Positions 18,047 through 25,856 of a stretch of DNA of 64,000 bases are shown piece by piece. The notes beneath the pieces are model-generated. The model saw nothing but the letters and a program-made list of their open reading frames with translations, was not told where the DNA came from and did not search any database. The position numbers and the translations under genes are program-made. This stretch comes from Clostridiales bacterium. GTDB lineage: Bacteria > Bacillota > Clostridia > Christensenellales > QALW01. The DNA is taken from NCBI GenBank assembly GCA_015069575.1, contig SVIH01000006.1, positions 1-64,000 on the forward strand, given 5' to 3'. How positions within the stretch are numbered: the first letter of the stretch is position 1; each line of letters opens with the position of its first letter.

Positions 18047-18988
18047 TTAAATCCCTGTTTCTAAAAAATGAATTTCTTTTTCTGATAATCTTATGTTTAT
18101 TCCTTTTTCTGCTTCCATTAATTGTTCTTCTTTTGAAAAACCGCCGATAACTGAAGCATTTAAGCCTTTTGAAAGCACATATGCTAATAAAAGCGCAGGA
18201 ATACTTTCATTTTTTTCTTTTGATAATTGATTAATTCTATCAAATCGCCTGAAATTTTCTTTTATTGGCAGATATGATTTTTGCCCTGATGGTTTCAGCG
18301 TTTCGCCTGTTATTAGTTTAGTAAAAAATCCTTTTGCCTGTACTGAATAAGCAATAATAGGAAATTGTGTTTCTTTATACCACAAATATTCAATATCGTT
18401 CATTGTAATATGGGTTAAATCACCTGTTAATGCAGGTGTTGTTAAAGCATATGAATAATTTATCTGGCTTACGCTAAATGGTTTTAAGCCGTTTTTTACT
18501 GCATATTCGTTTGCTTGTTGAATTCTGCCCGCTGTCCAGTTAGAAGCGCCAATTTCCTTTGTTTTACCTTGTTTAATAAATAAATTTGCGGTTTCAATAA
18601 GTTCTTCGGGTTTTTTTGTTATATCATCTCTGTGTAAAAAATAGATGTCTGTATAATCTGTTTTTAAGGCTTTTAAAGAAGTATCTAAATCTTTTTGTAA
18701 TTCGTTTTTACTTAATCTTGGAAGATACATTTTAGTTTTATCTTCAGGAAAACCGCCTTTTGAAATCAGAATATATTCATGTCTGTTTCTATTTTTAAGA
18801 TATTCACCTAAAAATTCTTCAGCCTGTCCGTTTTCATAACTGCGAGCAACATCCAAAGTATTATAGCATAAATCAAAATATCTGTCTAAATTTTTAAAAC
18901 AGTCTTTTTTATATTTTATATCCCCAAGCCTGCCTGCGCCAAGAATAAAATTATTAATTTTTACGCTGCCAACAGTTATTCTTTCCAT
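18047..18988 (-). CDS. Aldo/keto reductase
   Basis: NAD(P)H-dependent reductase with the (beta/alpha)8 fold. The catalytic tetrad can be placed at D46, Y51 (TLDVARSYENG), K77 (LISKGGF) and H119 (YFLHRDD). 313 residues; the C-terminal VIGGFSKEEQL segment is the usual cofactor-binding region. The substrate is unknown. The ATG at 18988 lies inside the recF 3' end (13-base overlap), so it is translated from the recF transcript, which is an unusual neighbour for this family. Confidence 0.9.
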   Translation of the reverse strand: MERITVGSVKINNFILGAGRLGDIKYKKDCFKNLDRYFDLCYNTLDVARSYENGQAEEFLGEYLKNRNRHEYILISKGGFPEDKTKMYLPRLSKNELQKDLDTSLKALKTDYTDIYFLHRDDITKKPEELIETANLFIKQGKTKEIGASNWTAGRIQQANEYAVKNGLKPFSVSQINYSYALTTPALTGDLTHITMNDIEYLWYKETQFPIIAYSVQAKGFFTKLITGETLKPSGQKSYLPIKENFRRFDRINQLSKEKNESIPALLLAYVLSKGLNASVIGGFSKEEQLMEAEKGINIRLSEKEIHFLETGI

Positions 18989-20055
18989 ACCTTGCCTTTT
19001 TCTACCCTAAAATAATTAACATTCATATTTTTAAAATATTCAACGGGTTGTGCAACTGTTATAATGGTTTGAACATCCTTAATTTTATTTAAAAGAAGTT
19101 TTTGCCTTGTTGGATCAAGTTCAGAAAGCACATCATCGAGTAAAAGCACGGGATATTCGCCTAAATCTTCTTTCATCATTTCAAGTTCAGTAAGTTTTAA
19201 TGCCAGTGTGGCTGTTCTTTGCTGCCCTTGTGAACCATAATATCTTAAATCAGTTTCACCTAATTTAATAATAATATCGTCTTTATGCGGGCCAACTGTA
19301 GTAAATCCCCGTTTAAGATCGGTTTCGTGATTTTTTTCTAAAATTTCCATTATTGCATTTTCGATATCTTCCCGATCATTTATTGAATCTTTATATTCGC
19401 AATAAAGGTCTTCTTTATTAGAAGAAAGATATTTATGCATCTGATTTACTTTAGGTTGTAATCGTTTACAAAAATCCCTGCGCGCTTTTATTATAGGTAC
19501 AGCCCTTTGTGCTAATAATGTATCCCAAACAAAAAGGTCGCTTTCCTTATTTGTTTCTTTTAATAATGAATTGCGTTGTTCAAGAACTTTATTATATTCA
19601 TTTAACGCGTAAAAATAATTTTTTGATACTTGTGAAAGTTCAATATCCATAAATCTACGGCGTTTTTGTGGACCTTCTTTTATTAAATCAAGATCTTCAG
19701 GTGAAAAAATTACACCGCTTAATTGCCCTAATATTTCACTTATTCTTGAAATAGCAAGTCCATTAACAAGAATTCTCTTTTTCTGACCGCGCGCAAGAAC
19801 CATATCAACTGTATGTTTTCCATCTCTTTGATAATTTTCAATTCTGACCCTTGCCCAAGGTTTATCAAAATGAATCATATCAAATTCGCGATTTGTCCTA
19901 TGGCTTTTTCCTGTACATAAAAGATAAATGGCTTCAACAATATTAGTTTTTCCCTGACCATTATCGCCATATAAAATTGTTATTCCTTTAGGAAAATTCA
20001 GCTCCAGATTTTCATAGGACCGAAAATTCCAGAGCTGTAATTTATTTAAATACAT
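18976..20055 (-). CDS. recF: DNA replication and repair protein RecF
   Basis: SMC-like ATPase that loads RecA at gaps with RecO and RecR. Walker A is GDNGQGKT at residues 30-37, the signature region is YGSQGQQRTATLALKL, and Walker B is VLLLDDVLSELD. 359 residues. It follows dnaN by one base. The small S4-domain gene (yaaA) often found between dnaN and recF is missing here. Confidence 0.96.
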   Translation of the reverse strand: MYLNKLQLWNFRSYENLELNFPKGITILYGDNGQGKTNIVEAIYLLCTGKSHRTNREFDMIHFDKPWARVRIENYQRDGKHTVDMVLARGQKKRILVNGLAISRISEILGQLSGVIFSPEDLDLIKEGPQKRRRFMDIELSQVSKNYFYALNEYNKVLEQRNSLLKETNKESDLFVWDTLLAQRAVPIIKARRDFCKRLQPKVNQMHKYLSSNKEDLYCEYKDSINDREDIENAIMEILEKNHETDLKRGFTTVGPHKDDIIIKLGETDLRYYGSQGQQRTATLALKLTELEMMKEDLGEYPVLLLDDVLSELDPTRQKLLLNKIKDVQTIITVAQPVEYFKNMNVNYFRVEKGKVWKE

Positions 20056-20056
20056 A

Positions 20057-21166
20057 TTATAATCTTACCGGTAAAATTAAATATAAATATTTTTCACCAT
20101 CAACAGGTGTAGTTACTGTTGGGCTTGTAGGTGTTGTATATGAAAACTTAATAAATTCATCTTCAATATTTTTAAGACATTCTACAAAATATCTTGGATT
20201 AACACCTATTTCAATAGGAGATGCTGTACCTTGAATATTAACTTCTTCATAAGCATTGCCTGTATCTGAACGGGAAGTAATAATAAGTTTATCTTCATTA
20301 AACTTAAATAATATATAATTATTACGGACATTTTCCCTTACAATAAGCCATGCGCGGTCAATTGCTTCTAAAAGTTCAATACGGTTTACTATAACGGAAT
20401 TTGTCATATTTGTAGGAATAATAGGCCTGTATTTTACAAACTCACCTTCTATTAAACGAGTCATAATTTTAGTTTCCTCAATTTCTACCATACAGAAACT
20501 TTTTTGAATATAAATTCTTGCTAAATCATCGCTATCGCTTATTATTTTTATAATTTCAGAAAGAGCCCTTGCAGGAATTATTGCTTTTATTGGTTCTGTA
20601 ATATCCTGTAAATATGAATTTCTTAATGATAATCTACAACCATCAAGAGCAACAACTGTAATATTTTCTTTATCAATATCAAATAAACATCCTGTTAAAA
20701 TCGGTCTTGATTCATCAGTTGCAGTTGCAAAAATAGTCTGATTAATCATCTTTTTAAGATCACCCTGACCGATAGTTATAAAATTATCTCTATCAATAAC
20801 AGGTAATGCAGGATATTCGCTTGGATCAAGAGCAGAAATATTAATTTTAGAAAAATTACCTGAAACTTCAATACCGTTAGTAAAATCACCTTTTATTTTA
20901 ATCATACCATCAGGCATTTTACGAATAACTTCAGAGAAGAATTTACCGTTAATAACAACCTGACCTTCTTCTTCAATATCAGCAGCAATTTTTGTTTGAA
21001 TTGTTAAAGAAGAATCTGTTGTTGTTAAAATAATATCACTGTTTCTGGCATTAAATAAAATACCTTCATAAATAGGATTTATACTTTTTGATGGTAATGC
21101 CTTTGAAGCAATATTAATACCGTTTAATAATGTGGCTTTATCGCAAGAAAAAATCATAAATTTCAA
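20057..21166 (-). CDS. dnaN: DNA polymerase III beta subunit (sliding clamp)
   Basis: Ring-shaped processivity clamp for the replicative polymerase. 369 residues with three clamp domains; typical segments are ATDESRPILTGCLFD in the middle domain and the C-terminal YLILPVRL. The ATG at 21166 follows AAGGCGGGG. dnaN is the first gene of the minus-strand unit. Directly upstream is an AT-rich stretch with DnaA boxes, the nearest 65 bases from the start, so the gene may be under DnaA control. dnaA itself is not upstream. Confidence 0.96.
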   Translation of the reverse strand: MKFMIFSCDKATLLNGINIASKALPSKSINPIYEGILFNARNSDIILTTTDSSLTIQTKIAADIEEEGQVVINGKFFSEVIRKMPDGMIKIKGDFTNGIEVSGNFSKINISALDPSEYPALPVIDRDNFITIGQGDLKKMINQTIFATATDESRPILTGCLFDIDKENITVVALDGCRLSLRNSYLQDITEPIKAIIPARALSEIIKIISDSDDLARIYIQKSFCMVEIEETKIMTRLIEGEFVKYRPIIPTNMTNSVIVNRIELLEAIDRAWLIVRENVRNNYILFKFNEDKLIITSRSDTGNAYEEVNIQGTASPIEIGVNPRYFVECLKNIEDEFIKFSYTTPTSPTVTTPVDGEKYLYLILPVRL

Positions 21167-21180
21167 CCCCGCCTTAATAT

Positions 21181-21600
21181 AATAATAAATGAATATAAAT
21201 AATCATATTCATAATATACTGTGTTTATAATGTGGATAACTTTTAAAAACCTTTTTATTACTTATATTTATGTTTTTTTGTGTGGTGGAAAGACTGTTTA
21301 TTAAGTGTTAACAAAAGTTAATAACTTTTTTAAAACTTAATAAATTAAGTAAATTTTACTAGTTATATTATACCATTTTTAAGTATTTTTTGCAATAGTT
21401 ATATAAAAAAATATACTAATTTATAAATAATAAAAAAACGCTGTGAATAACTTAATGTTTTTAAAAATTTTTTAAGAATATAGTTAATAAAGTTAATAAT
21501 TATTATAGTGGATAAGTTGATAAGTTTATAAAATTGAGATATATAAGTAAAAAATAAAAAAAGTTATCAACATTTGTATGTTTATATTATGTGAATTAAA
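21181..21600. other. Probable replication origin region (oriC) with DnaA boxes
   Basis: This gene-free, very AT-rich stretch upstream of dnaN holds a perfect DnaA box TGTGGATAA at 21231-21239. One-mismatch sites are TGTGAATAA at 21442-21450, AGTGGATAA at 21507-21515 and TTATCAACA at 21564-21572; a weaker TGTGAATTA is at 21590-21598. Long A/T runs between them (for example around 21301-21360 and 21460-21500) could unwind. dnaN-recF next door, two parS sites 4-6 kb away and a change in base skew support an origin. No dnaA follows, which is the main reason for caution. Confidence 0.6.
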
Positions 21601-21628
21601 AAAACTGCTGAAAAAATTCAGCAGTTTT
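21601..21628 (-). terminator. Terminator of the GH99-like gene pair
   Basis: Stem AAAACTGCTGAA / TTCAGCAGTTTT with A4 loop, just after the minus-strand stop at 21631. Confidence 0.85.
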
Positions 21629-21630
21629 TT

Positions 21631-22665
21631 TTATTTTATAATTTCTTTTATTACATTTAATCTACTTGTATCAATAAGTTTTTCACCGTTTTTATCATAA
21701 AGTTGATTACCATCTTTATCAACTTTTAATGTGGGGCAGATCCATCCGCCTTCATCGTGCTCATTCCAAGCATAAATAATACAAGTATTTGATTTTGTAA
21801 TATCAAAATTATTTTTATCTGATAAATATTCTTTTGCTAATTTATACTGTTCTTTAATTTCTTCTAAAGAAGCATAACCAACAGAATTGTTTTCTTCAAC
21901 TTTCATCCAGGTAACAGGCGTATCAAATCTTGGACGCGGATGCCAGCCTGCTGAAAGTGGTAAAATATTATCAATACCTTCTTCCCTGCCTTCTTTACCA
22001 TGGCGTTCCCAGACAGTGTATACATCGGTATCTAAAAACTCTCTGAAGGTTTTATCAGAGCCACCAATAGAGTATCTTGAAATAGCATCGCCGCCTATTT
22101 CTTTAATAGTTTTAGGTCCGATACCGCAAACAACAAAGAAAGGTGTAGAAATATTTTCGTTTTTACAGGCTTCTTTATAAAAAGCAATATCTTCTTTAAT
22201 TTTATCAACTGTGTGATGCCAGGCATAATAATAAACAAGAGGCCTATCATTGATTTTTTGATAATAATCTTCTTTAAAAAGTTCAATTAATTCTTTATGA
22301 GCATAATCCTTTAAAATTGCGTTATTATCTAAAAAAGCACAAAGTTTTACCTGATTTCTATATTTACTTTTTGTGTGAAAATCACGTGCCATTCTTAATC
22401 CTGAATGTGAATACCAAACATAAGAAAAATAGTCAATACCGGCATCTTTTGCATATTTCATTTCCTTATCAAAAATTTCTTGGGTATATTCAGGAATATA
22501 AACATTGCCTTCTTTATTTATTTCAGCGAAGAAAGGTGCGCGAAAATGATATTCAGGTCTGCTTAAAGCCTTTAAACATTGGGCACTTGTATCTGTTGCT
22601 TCCCTTGCAGGATACCAGGCATCCCAGCGGACTGCACCAAAAGTTGTTTTGTTAACCCTGTTCAT
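21631..22665 (-). CDS. GH99/GH71-like TIM-barrel protein without signal peptide
   Basis: 344 residues that align by eye along their whole length with the catalytic half of the gene just upstream: TFGAVRWDAWYP, YHFRAPFFAEI, QEIFDKEMKYAKDAGIDYF and, near the end, IIYAWNEHDEGGWICPTL. These motifs resemble uncharacterised bacterial proteins grouped with GH99/GH71-like or WbsX-like domains; I cannot name the enzyme activity. There is no signal peptide, carbohydrate-binding domain or membrane anchor, so it is predicted to be cytoplasmic. The ATG overlaps the upstream stop by 14 bases and has GAGG upstream; the pair is a tandem duplication. Confidence 0.6.
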   Translation of the reverse strand: MNRVNKTTFGAVRWDAWYPAREATDTSAQCLKALSRPEYHFRAPFFAEINKEGNVYIPEYTQEIFDKEMKYAKDAGIDYFSYVWYSHSGLRMARDFHTKSKYRNQVKLCAFLDNNAILKDYAHKELIELFKEDYYQKINDRPLVYYYAWHHTVDKIKEDIAFYKEACKNENISTPFFVVCGIGPKTIKEIGGDAISRYSIGGSDKTFREFLDTDVYTVWERHGKEGREEGIDNILPLSAGWHPRPRFDTPVTWMKVEENNSVGYASLEEIKEQYKLAKEYLSDKNNFDITKSNTCIIYAWNEHDEGGWICPTLKVDKDGNQLYDKNGEKLIDTSRLNVIKEIIK

Positions 22666-25105
22666 TTTCAGTTTCCTCTTTTTTGTTTTTCTTTTTAATA
22701 ATTAAAATTGTAGCAAACACACCGCCGGCAACAACAACTGCGCCTGCACCGATACCAACAAGTAATATAACAGGAAGTTTATTATTTGAATTAGTATTAT
22801 CAGGAGAATTAGTTGCAGAAGGAGCAGGAGTTTTTTTAGTTGTAAGGTTTGAAACACCGTTAATAATAACTTCACTGCGTTTTCCGTTATTAAAATCCTC
22901 TGTTGCTTTTTTAAGAATTTTTATACGGCTATCGTTAATTTTTTTAGTGCCGTCTTCATTATAGAGTTGATTGCCTTGTTCATCAACTGCAAGAGTAGGA
23001 CAAAGCCAAGAACCTTCATCATGTTCGTTCCATGCATAGAAAATAACTGTGTTTATTTTTGTAAGCAACTGAACGCTTGGATGATCCATATATGAAAGAG
23101 AATAAGAAATATGATTATAAATTTCTTCATCTGTTGGATATGGAACCCATGAATTTTCATCAGCTTTCATCCAGGAAACAGGATTTTTATATCTTGGTTC
23201 AGCGTGCCAGCCGAAAGTAAGGTTAGGCACATATTGAACTGTTGATTTATTAAAACCTTCCCAGTTTTTCTGTACGCCTGTAATAAACTGATCAAATGTT
23301 TTATCGCTTGTACCACCAACGGAATATCTTGAAACAGCATCACCAAACATTTTTGTTGTTTCAGGACCGCTTATGTTCATTATTACAGTATAGGGTGCAG
23401 GAATACCAAGTTCTTCACACTTTGCGCGATAGTACTTGATTTCATTTTGTGCAGCTAATATATTTGAATTTTTATTGCCTGTGTTTATGTAATAATACAT
23501 TAATGGTCTGCCATTTAAAACTTTAAAATAGAAAGACTGATTTAAGTAACCTAATATTTCGTTACGGGCGGAGGATTTACCAATACTGTTACCATCAAGC
23601 ATCATTACCATTTTAACATCGTCTTTATACTGGCTTGTGGGATGCAATTTTCGTGCGGCAGACATTTCACCATCATACCAAAGGTAAGCAAAATAACTGA
23701 TACCTGCTTCTTTAGCATAAAGCATTTCCTGATCAAAAATTTCCTGCGAAGGTCGTGGTAATTTTATGTTACCTTCTTCTGTGATATCAGCAAAGAAAGG
23801 TGCGCGGAAATGATATTCTTTAGGAGAAAGAGTTTTTTCAACCTGTACAACATTACCTGCGGAAACGCCTGTATTATACCAGCAGTCCCAACGGATAGCA
23901 CCAAATGTGGTTTTTTCTTCCCTTTGTTCAGAAAGCACATTAATTTGCTTCATTTCATAATCGGGGAAATCATCTTTTTGAACTTTGCTTGGGTCAACGC
24001 CTGAAACTTCAGAGGTCTTTTTAAGTGAAAAATCATCTAAAATAAGATCGGGAGTTCCGCTTGTGTAGAAATATATTACTGCTTCTTCAAAGCCTGCGCC
24101 TGCTTCAAATTCCATTTCTGCATTTAAAGCAAACTGTTGCCATTGAGTTGTAAGTTTCTTTTTCGCACTTGTTTTGTATTGTGTGCTTGTACCGTCTTTT
24201 CTTCTGAAAACAATTCGTAATTGACCGGTACATTCTTTGCTTGATTCTTCAGGCATTTTAGCCCAAACATATGCTTTGTATGAACCGGGACCATAAAGTG
24301 TAAGACAGTCCTCAAGATTTTGTGAATGGGATTGATCGTTTGTTCTGTTTTTAATTAACAAGCCATAATTTCCTGAATATGCATAGTCTTTTGAAATTTC
24401 AACATCTCCTGCACCGTGCGCATCCCAATCAGTTTCATCACCGTCTTCAAAACCGGGATTTGAAAGCATTTCTGTGCCTTTTTTTATTTCACCTGTATCC
24501 TGTGATGCACCGCCTTCAACCTGATCTAAAGGAACACCGTTTACTTCGTCAATTTTAACTAAAGATATATCATCAACCAAAACATTAGGCGCAACACCAC
24601 CTGCACCAAAACTTTGCTGATAGATACGGGCTTCTTCAAAACCTTTTACTGCTTCAAAATTAAGTTTAACTTCAACAGAAAACTTCTGCCACTCGGTTGT
24701 TAAAACTTTTTGACCGCTGCTGAAGTATGATGCCTTTTCGGCTCCATTAGCAAACATAAGAATGGTAAGTTGTCCGTTAATTTCGGTTTCGCTTTCTTCC
24801 TGAAGCCTTACCCATACAGATGCCCTGTATTTACCGGGACCGTTCAAGGTAAGAATATTTGCTATGTTTTGAGAAACTGTTCCGTATTGGCTTGTTCTGT
24901 CTTTAATTAAAAGACCTTTTTCACCTGTACGGGCAAAACCTTCTCCAATTTCGTAATCACACTGACCATATCTGTCAAATGCAACATTACCCTCTTCAAA
25001 TCCGGGGTTTTTCAGAAGTTCTTCTGTTTCAGCAAATATACATATTCCTGGCAATGCAGAAACAAATATTGCAATCATTAGTAAAACTGAAAAGACTTTT
25101 TTCAT
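22652..25105 (-). CDS. Surface protein: two CenC-type carbohydrate-binding domains plus GH99/GH71-like domain
   Basis: 817 residues. Order: signal peptide MKKVFSVLLMIAIFVSALPG; first CBM4/9-like jelly roll from about residue 31 (LLKNPGFEEG); second from about 210 (MLSNPGFEDGDETDW); the GH99/GH71-like catalytic domain from about 395 (TFGAIRWDCWYN ... VIFYAWNEHDEGSWLCPTL); a Ser/Thr/Pro linker; and a C-terminal transmembrane helix followed by KKKNKKEE. It is therefore held on the outer face of the membrane. I moved the start to the ATG at 25105, which has GGAGG six bases upstream and opens a proper signal peptide. The substrate is unknown, presumably a host or microbial glycan. Confidence 0.65.
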   Translation of the reverse strand: MKKVFSVLLMIAIFVSALPGICIFAETEELLKNPGFEEGNVAFDRYGQCDYEIGEGFARTGEKGLLIKDRTSQYGTVSQNIANILTLNGPGKYRASVWVRLQEESETEINGQLTILMFANGAEKASYFSSGQKVLTTEWQKFSVEVKLNFEAVKGFEEARIYQQSFGAGGVAPNVLVDDISLVKIDEVNGVPLDQVEGGASQDTGEIKKGTEMLSNPGFEDGDETDWDAHGAGDVEISKDYAYSGNYGLLIKNRTNDQSHSQNLEDCLTLYGPGSYKAYVWAKMPEESSKECTGQLRIVFRRKDGTSTQYKTSAKKKLTTQWQQFALNAEMEFEAGAGFEEAVIYFYTSGTPDLILDDFSLKKTSEVSGVDPSKVQKDDFPDYEMKQINVLSEQREEKTTFGAIRWDCWYNTGVSAGNVVQVEKTLSPKEYHFRAPFFADITEEGNIKLPRPSQEIFDQEMLYAKEAGISYFAYLWYDGEMSAARKLHPTSQYKDDVKMVMMLDGNSIGKSSARNEILGYLNQSFYFKVLNGRPLMYYYINTGNKNSNILAAQNEIKYYRAKCEELGIPAPYTVIMNISGPETTKMFGDAVSRYSVGGTSDKTFDQFITGVQKNWEGFNKSTVQYVPNLTFGWHAEPRYKNPVSWMKADENSWVPYPTDEEIYNHISYSLSYMDHPSVQLLTKINTVIFYAWNEHDEGSWLCPTLAVDEQGNQLYNEDGTKKINDSRIKILKKATEDFNNGKRSEVIINGVSNLTTKKTPAPSATNSPDNTNSNNKLPVILLVGIGAGAVVVAGGVFATILIIKKKNKKEETENEQG

Positions 25106-25140
25106 GCGGGTCCTCCATAATAATATATTTATATATATCA

Positions 25141-25169
25141 AGTATATCATTTGCAAAGTTAAAAATCAA
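25141..25169 (-). promoter_or_regulatory. Promoter of the GH99-like gene pair
   Basis: On the minus strand TTGATT (25169-25164), 17 bases, TATACT (25146-25141) with a TGn extension, 36 bases before the chosen start. Confidence 0.55.
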
Positions 25170-25240
25170 TGTTTAACATAAACTATATAAAAAGTTTTTT
25201 ACACAATATTTCAAGATTTTACTGTAATTTTATGTAAAAA

Positions 25241-25264
25241 ATGACGGAAAATGCGTTCCGTCAT
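25241..25264 (-). terminator. Terminator after the YgjP-type peptidase
   Basis: Stem ATGACGGAA/TTCCGTCAT followed on the minus strand by a T-run. Confidence 0.85.
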
Positions 25265-25271
25265 CAAGTTA

Positions 25272-25829
25272 TTAAGCTCTTTTTATATTTTCTTTTAAAT
25301 TATTATAAGAAGCAAATTGAGGCTGTAAAAGTTTTTCAAAGTTATCGGCATCAGGCAAAACATCAAGAGTAAAGGAATAAAAAGCGCGGGAATGGTTTTT
25401 ATGTTTAATGTGAGCAAGTTCATGTACAACAACATATTTAATTGCATCATAAGGCTGAAGCATAAGATAAAATGAAAAACACAGGTTGTTGTTAAAAGCG
25501 CAACTGCCAAATCTCTTTTTTGCAGAAGTAATTTTAATATCGGTATATTTTACATTCATTAAAGGCGCATATTCGTTTGCAATGCGTTTGCAAATAGTTT
25601 TTAAACTGTTTTTTGCAAGAATAATGTCACTTTTTGTTAATTGATTAATCGCGTCGCTTTTGTTTTTTATTTGAGGCAACTTTTTTTCTATCCAGTTTTT
25701 GCTGTTATTTATAACTTTTCTGGCTTGTTGCTCTGTAAAATAAAGTGGCGCCCTGACAATTAAAGTTGAATCAGGTGCAATTTCAATAGCAACGGTTTTT
25801 CGTTTAGATTTTTTTAAAACAAAGTCCAT
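25272..25829 (-). CDS. YgjP-type zinc metallopeptidase (DUF45, M48-like)
   Basis: 185 residues with the zinc motif HELAHIKH (H136, E137, H140) and a downstream H146 in NHSRAF as likely third ligand, which is the YgjP/WSS1-like pattern. The upstream RFGSCAFNNNLCFSFYLML segment is also typical of the family. No signal peptide, so cytoplasmic. The natural substrate is unknown. The ATG follows AAAGGATT; the parS site at 25841-25856 lies between this gene and the GH13 gene. Confidence 0.85.
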   Translation of the reverse strand: MDFVLKKSKRKTVAIEIAPDSTLIVRAPLYFTEQQARKVINNSKNWIEKKLPQIKNKSDAINQLTKSDIILAKNSLKTICKRIANEYAPLMNVKYTDIKITSAKKRFGSCAFNNNLCFSFYLMLQPYDAIKYVVVHELAHIKHKNHSRAFYSFTLDVLPDADNFEKLLQPQFASYNNLKENIKRA

Positions 25830-25840
25830 TTTAATCCTTT

Positions 25841-25856
25841 TGTTTCACGTGAAACA
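25841..25856. promoter_or_regulatory. parS: parS centromere site (ParB/Spo0J binding)
   Basis: The 16-base perfect palindrome TGTTTCACGTGAAACA equals the parS consensus bound by ParB/Spo0J in Firmicutes and many other bacteria. It fills the short gap between the GH13 gene and the YgjP gene. parS sites cluster near oriC, in line with the DnaA-box region 4.3 kb away. Confidence 0.9.

Noticed and set aside
21167-21630. Hidden small gene (for example dnaA remnant or yaaA) in the dnaN upstream gap
   Set aside because: All frames are short and broken by stops in this AT-rich stretch; no dnaA or S4-domain motif could be seen.
25106-25156. 17-codon extension of the GH99-like surface protein
   Set aside because: GGAGG stands six bases before the ATG at 25105, which opens a normal signal peptide, and the extension begins in the promoter region.
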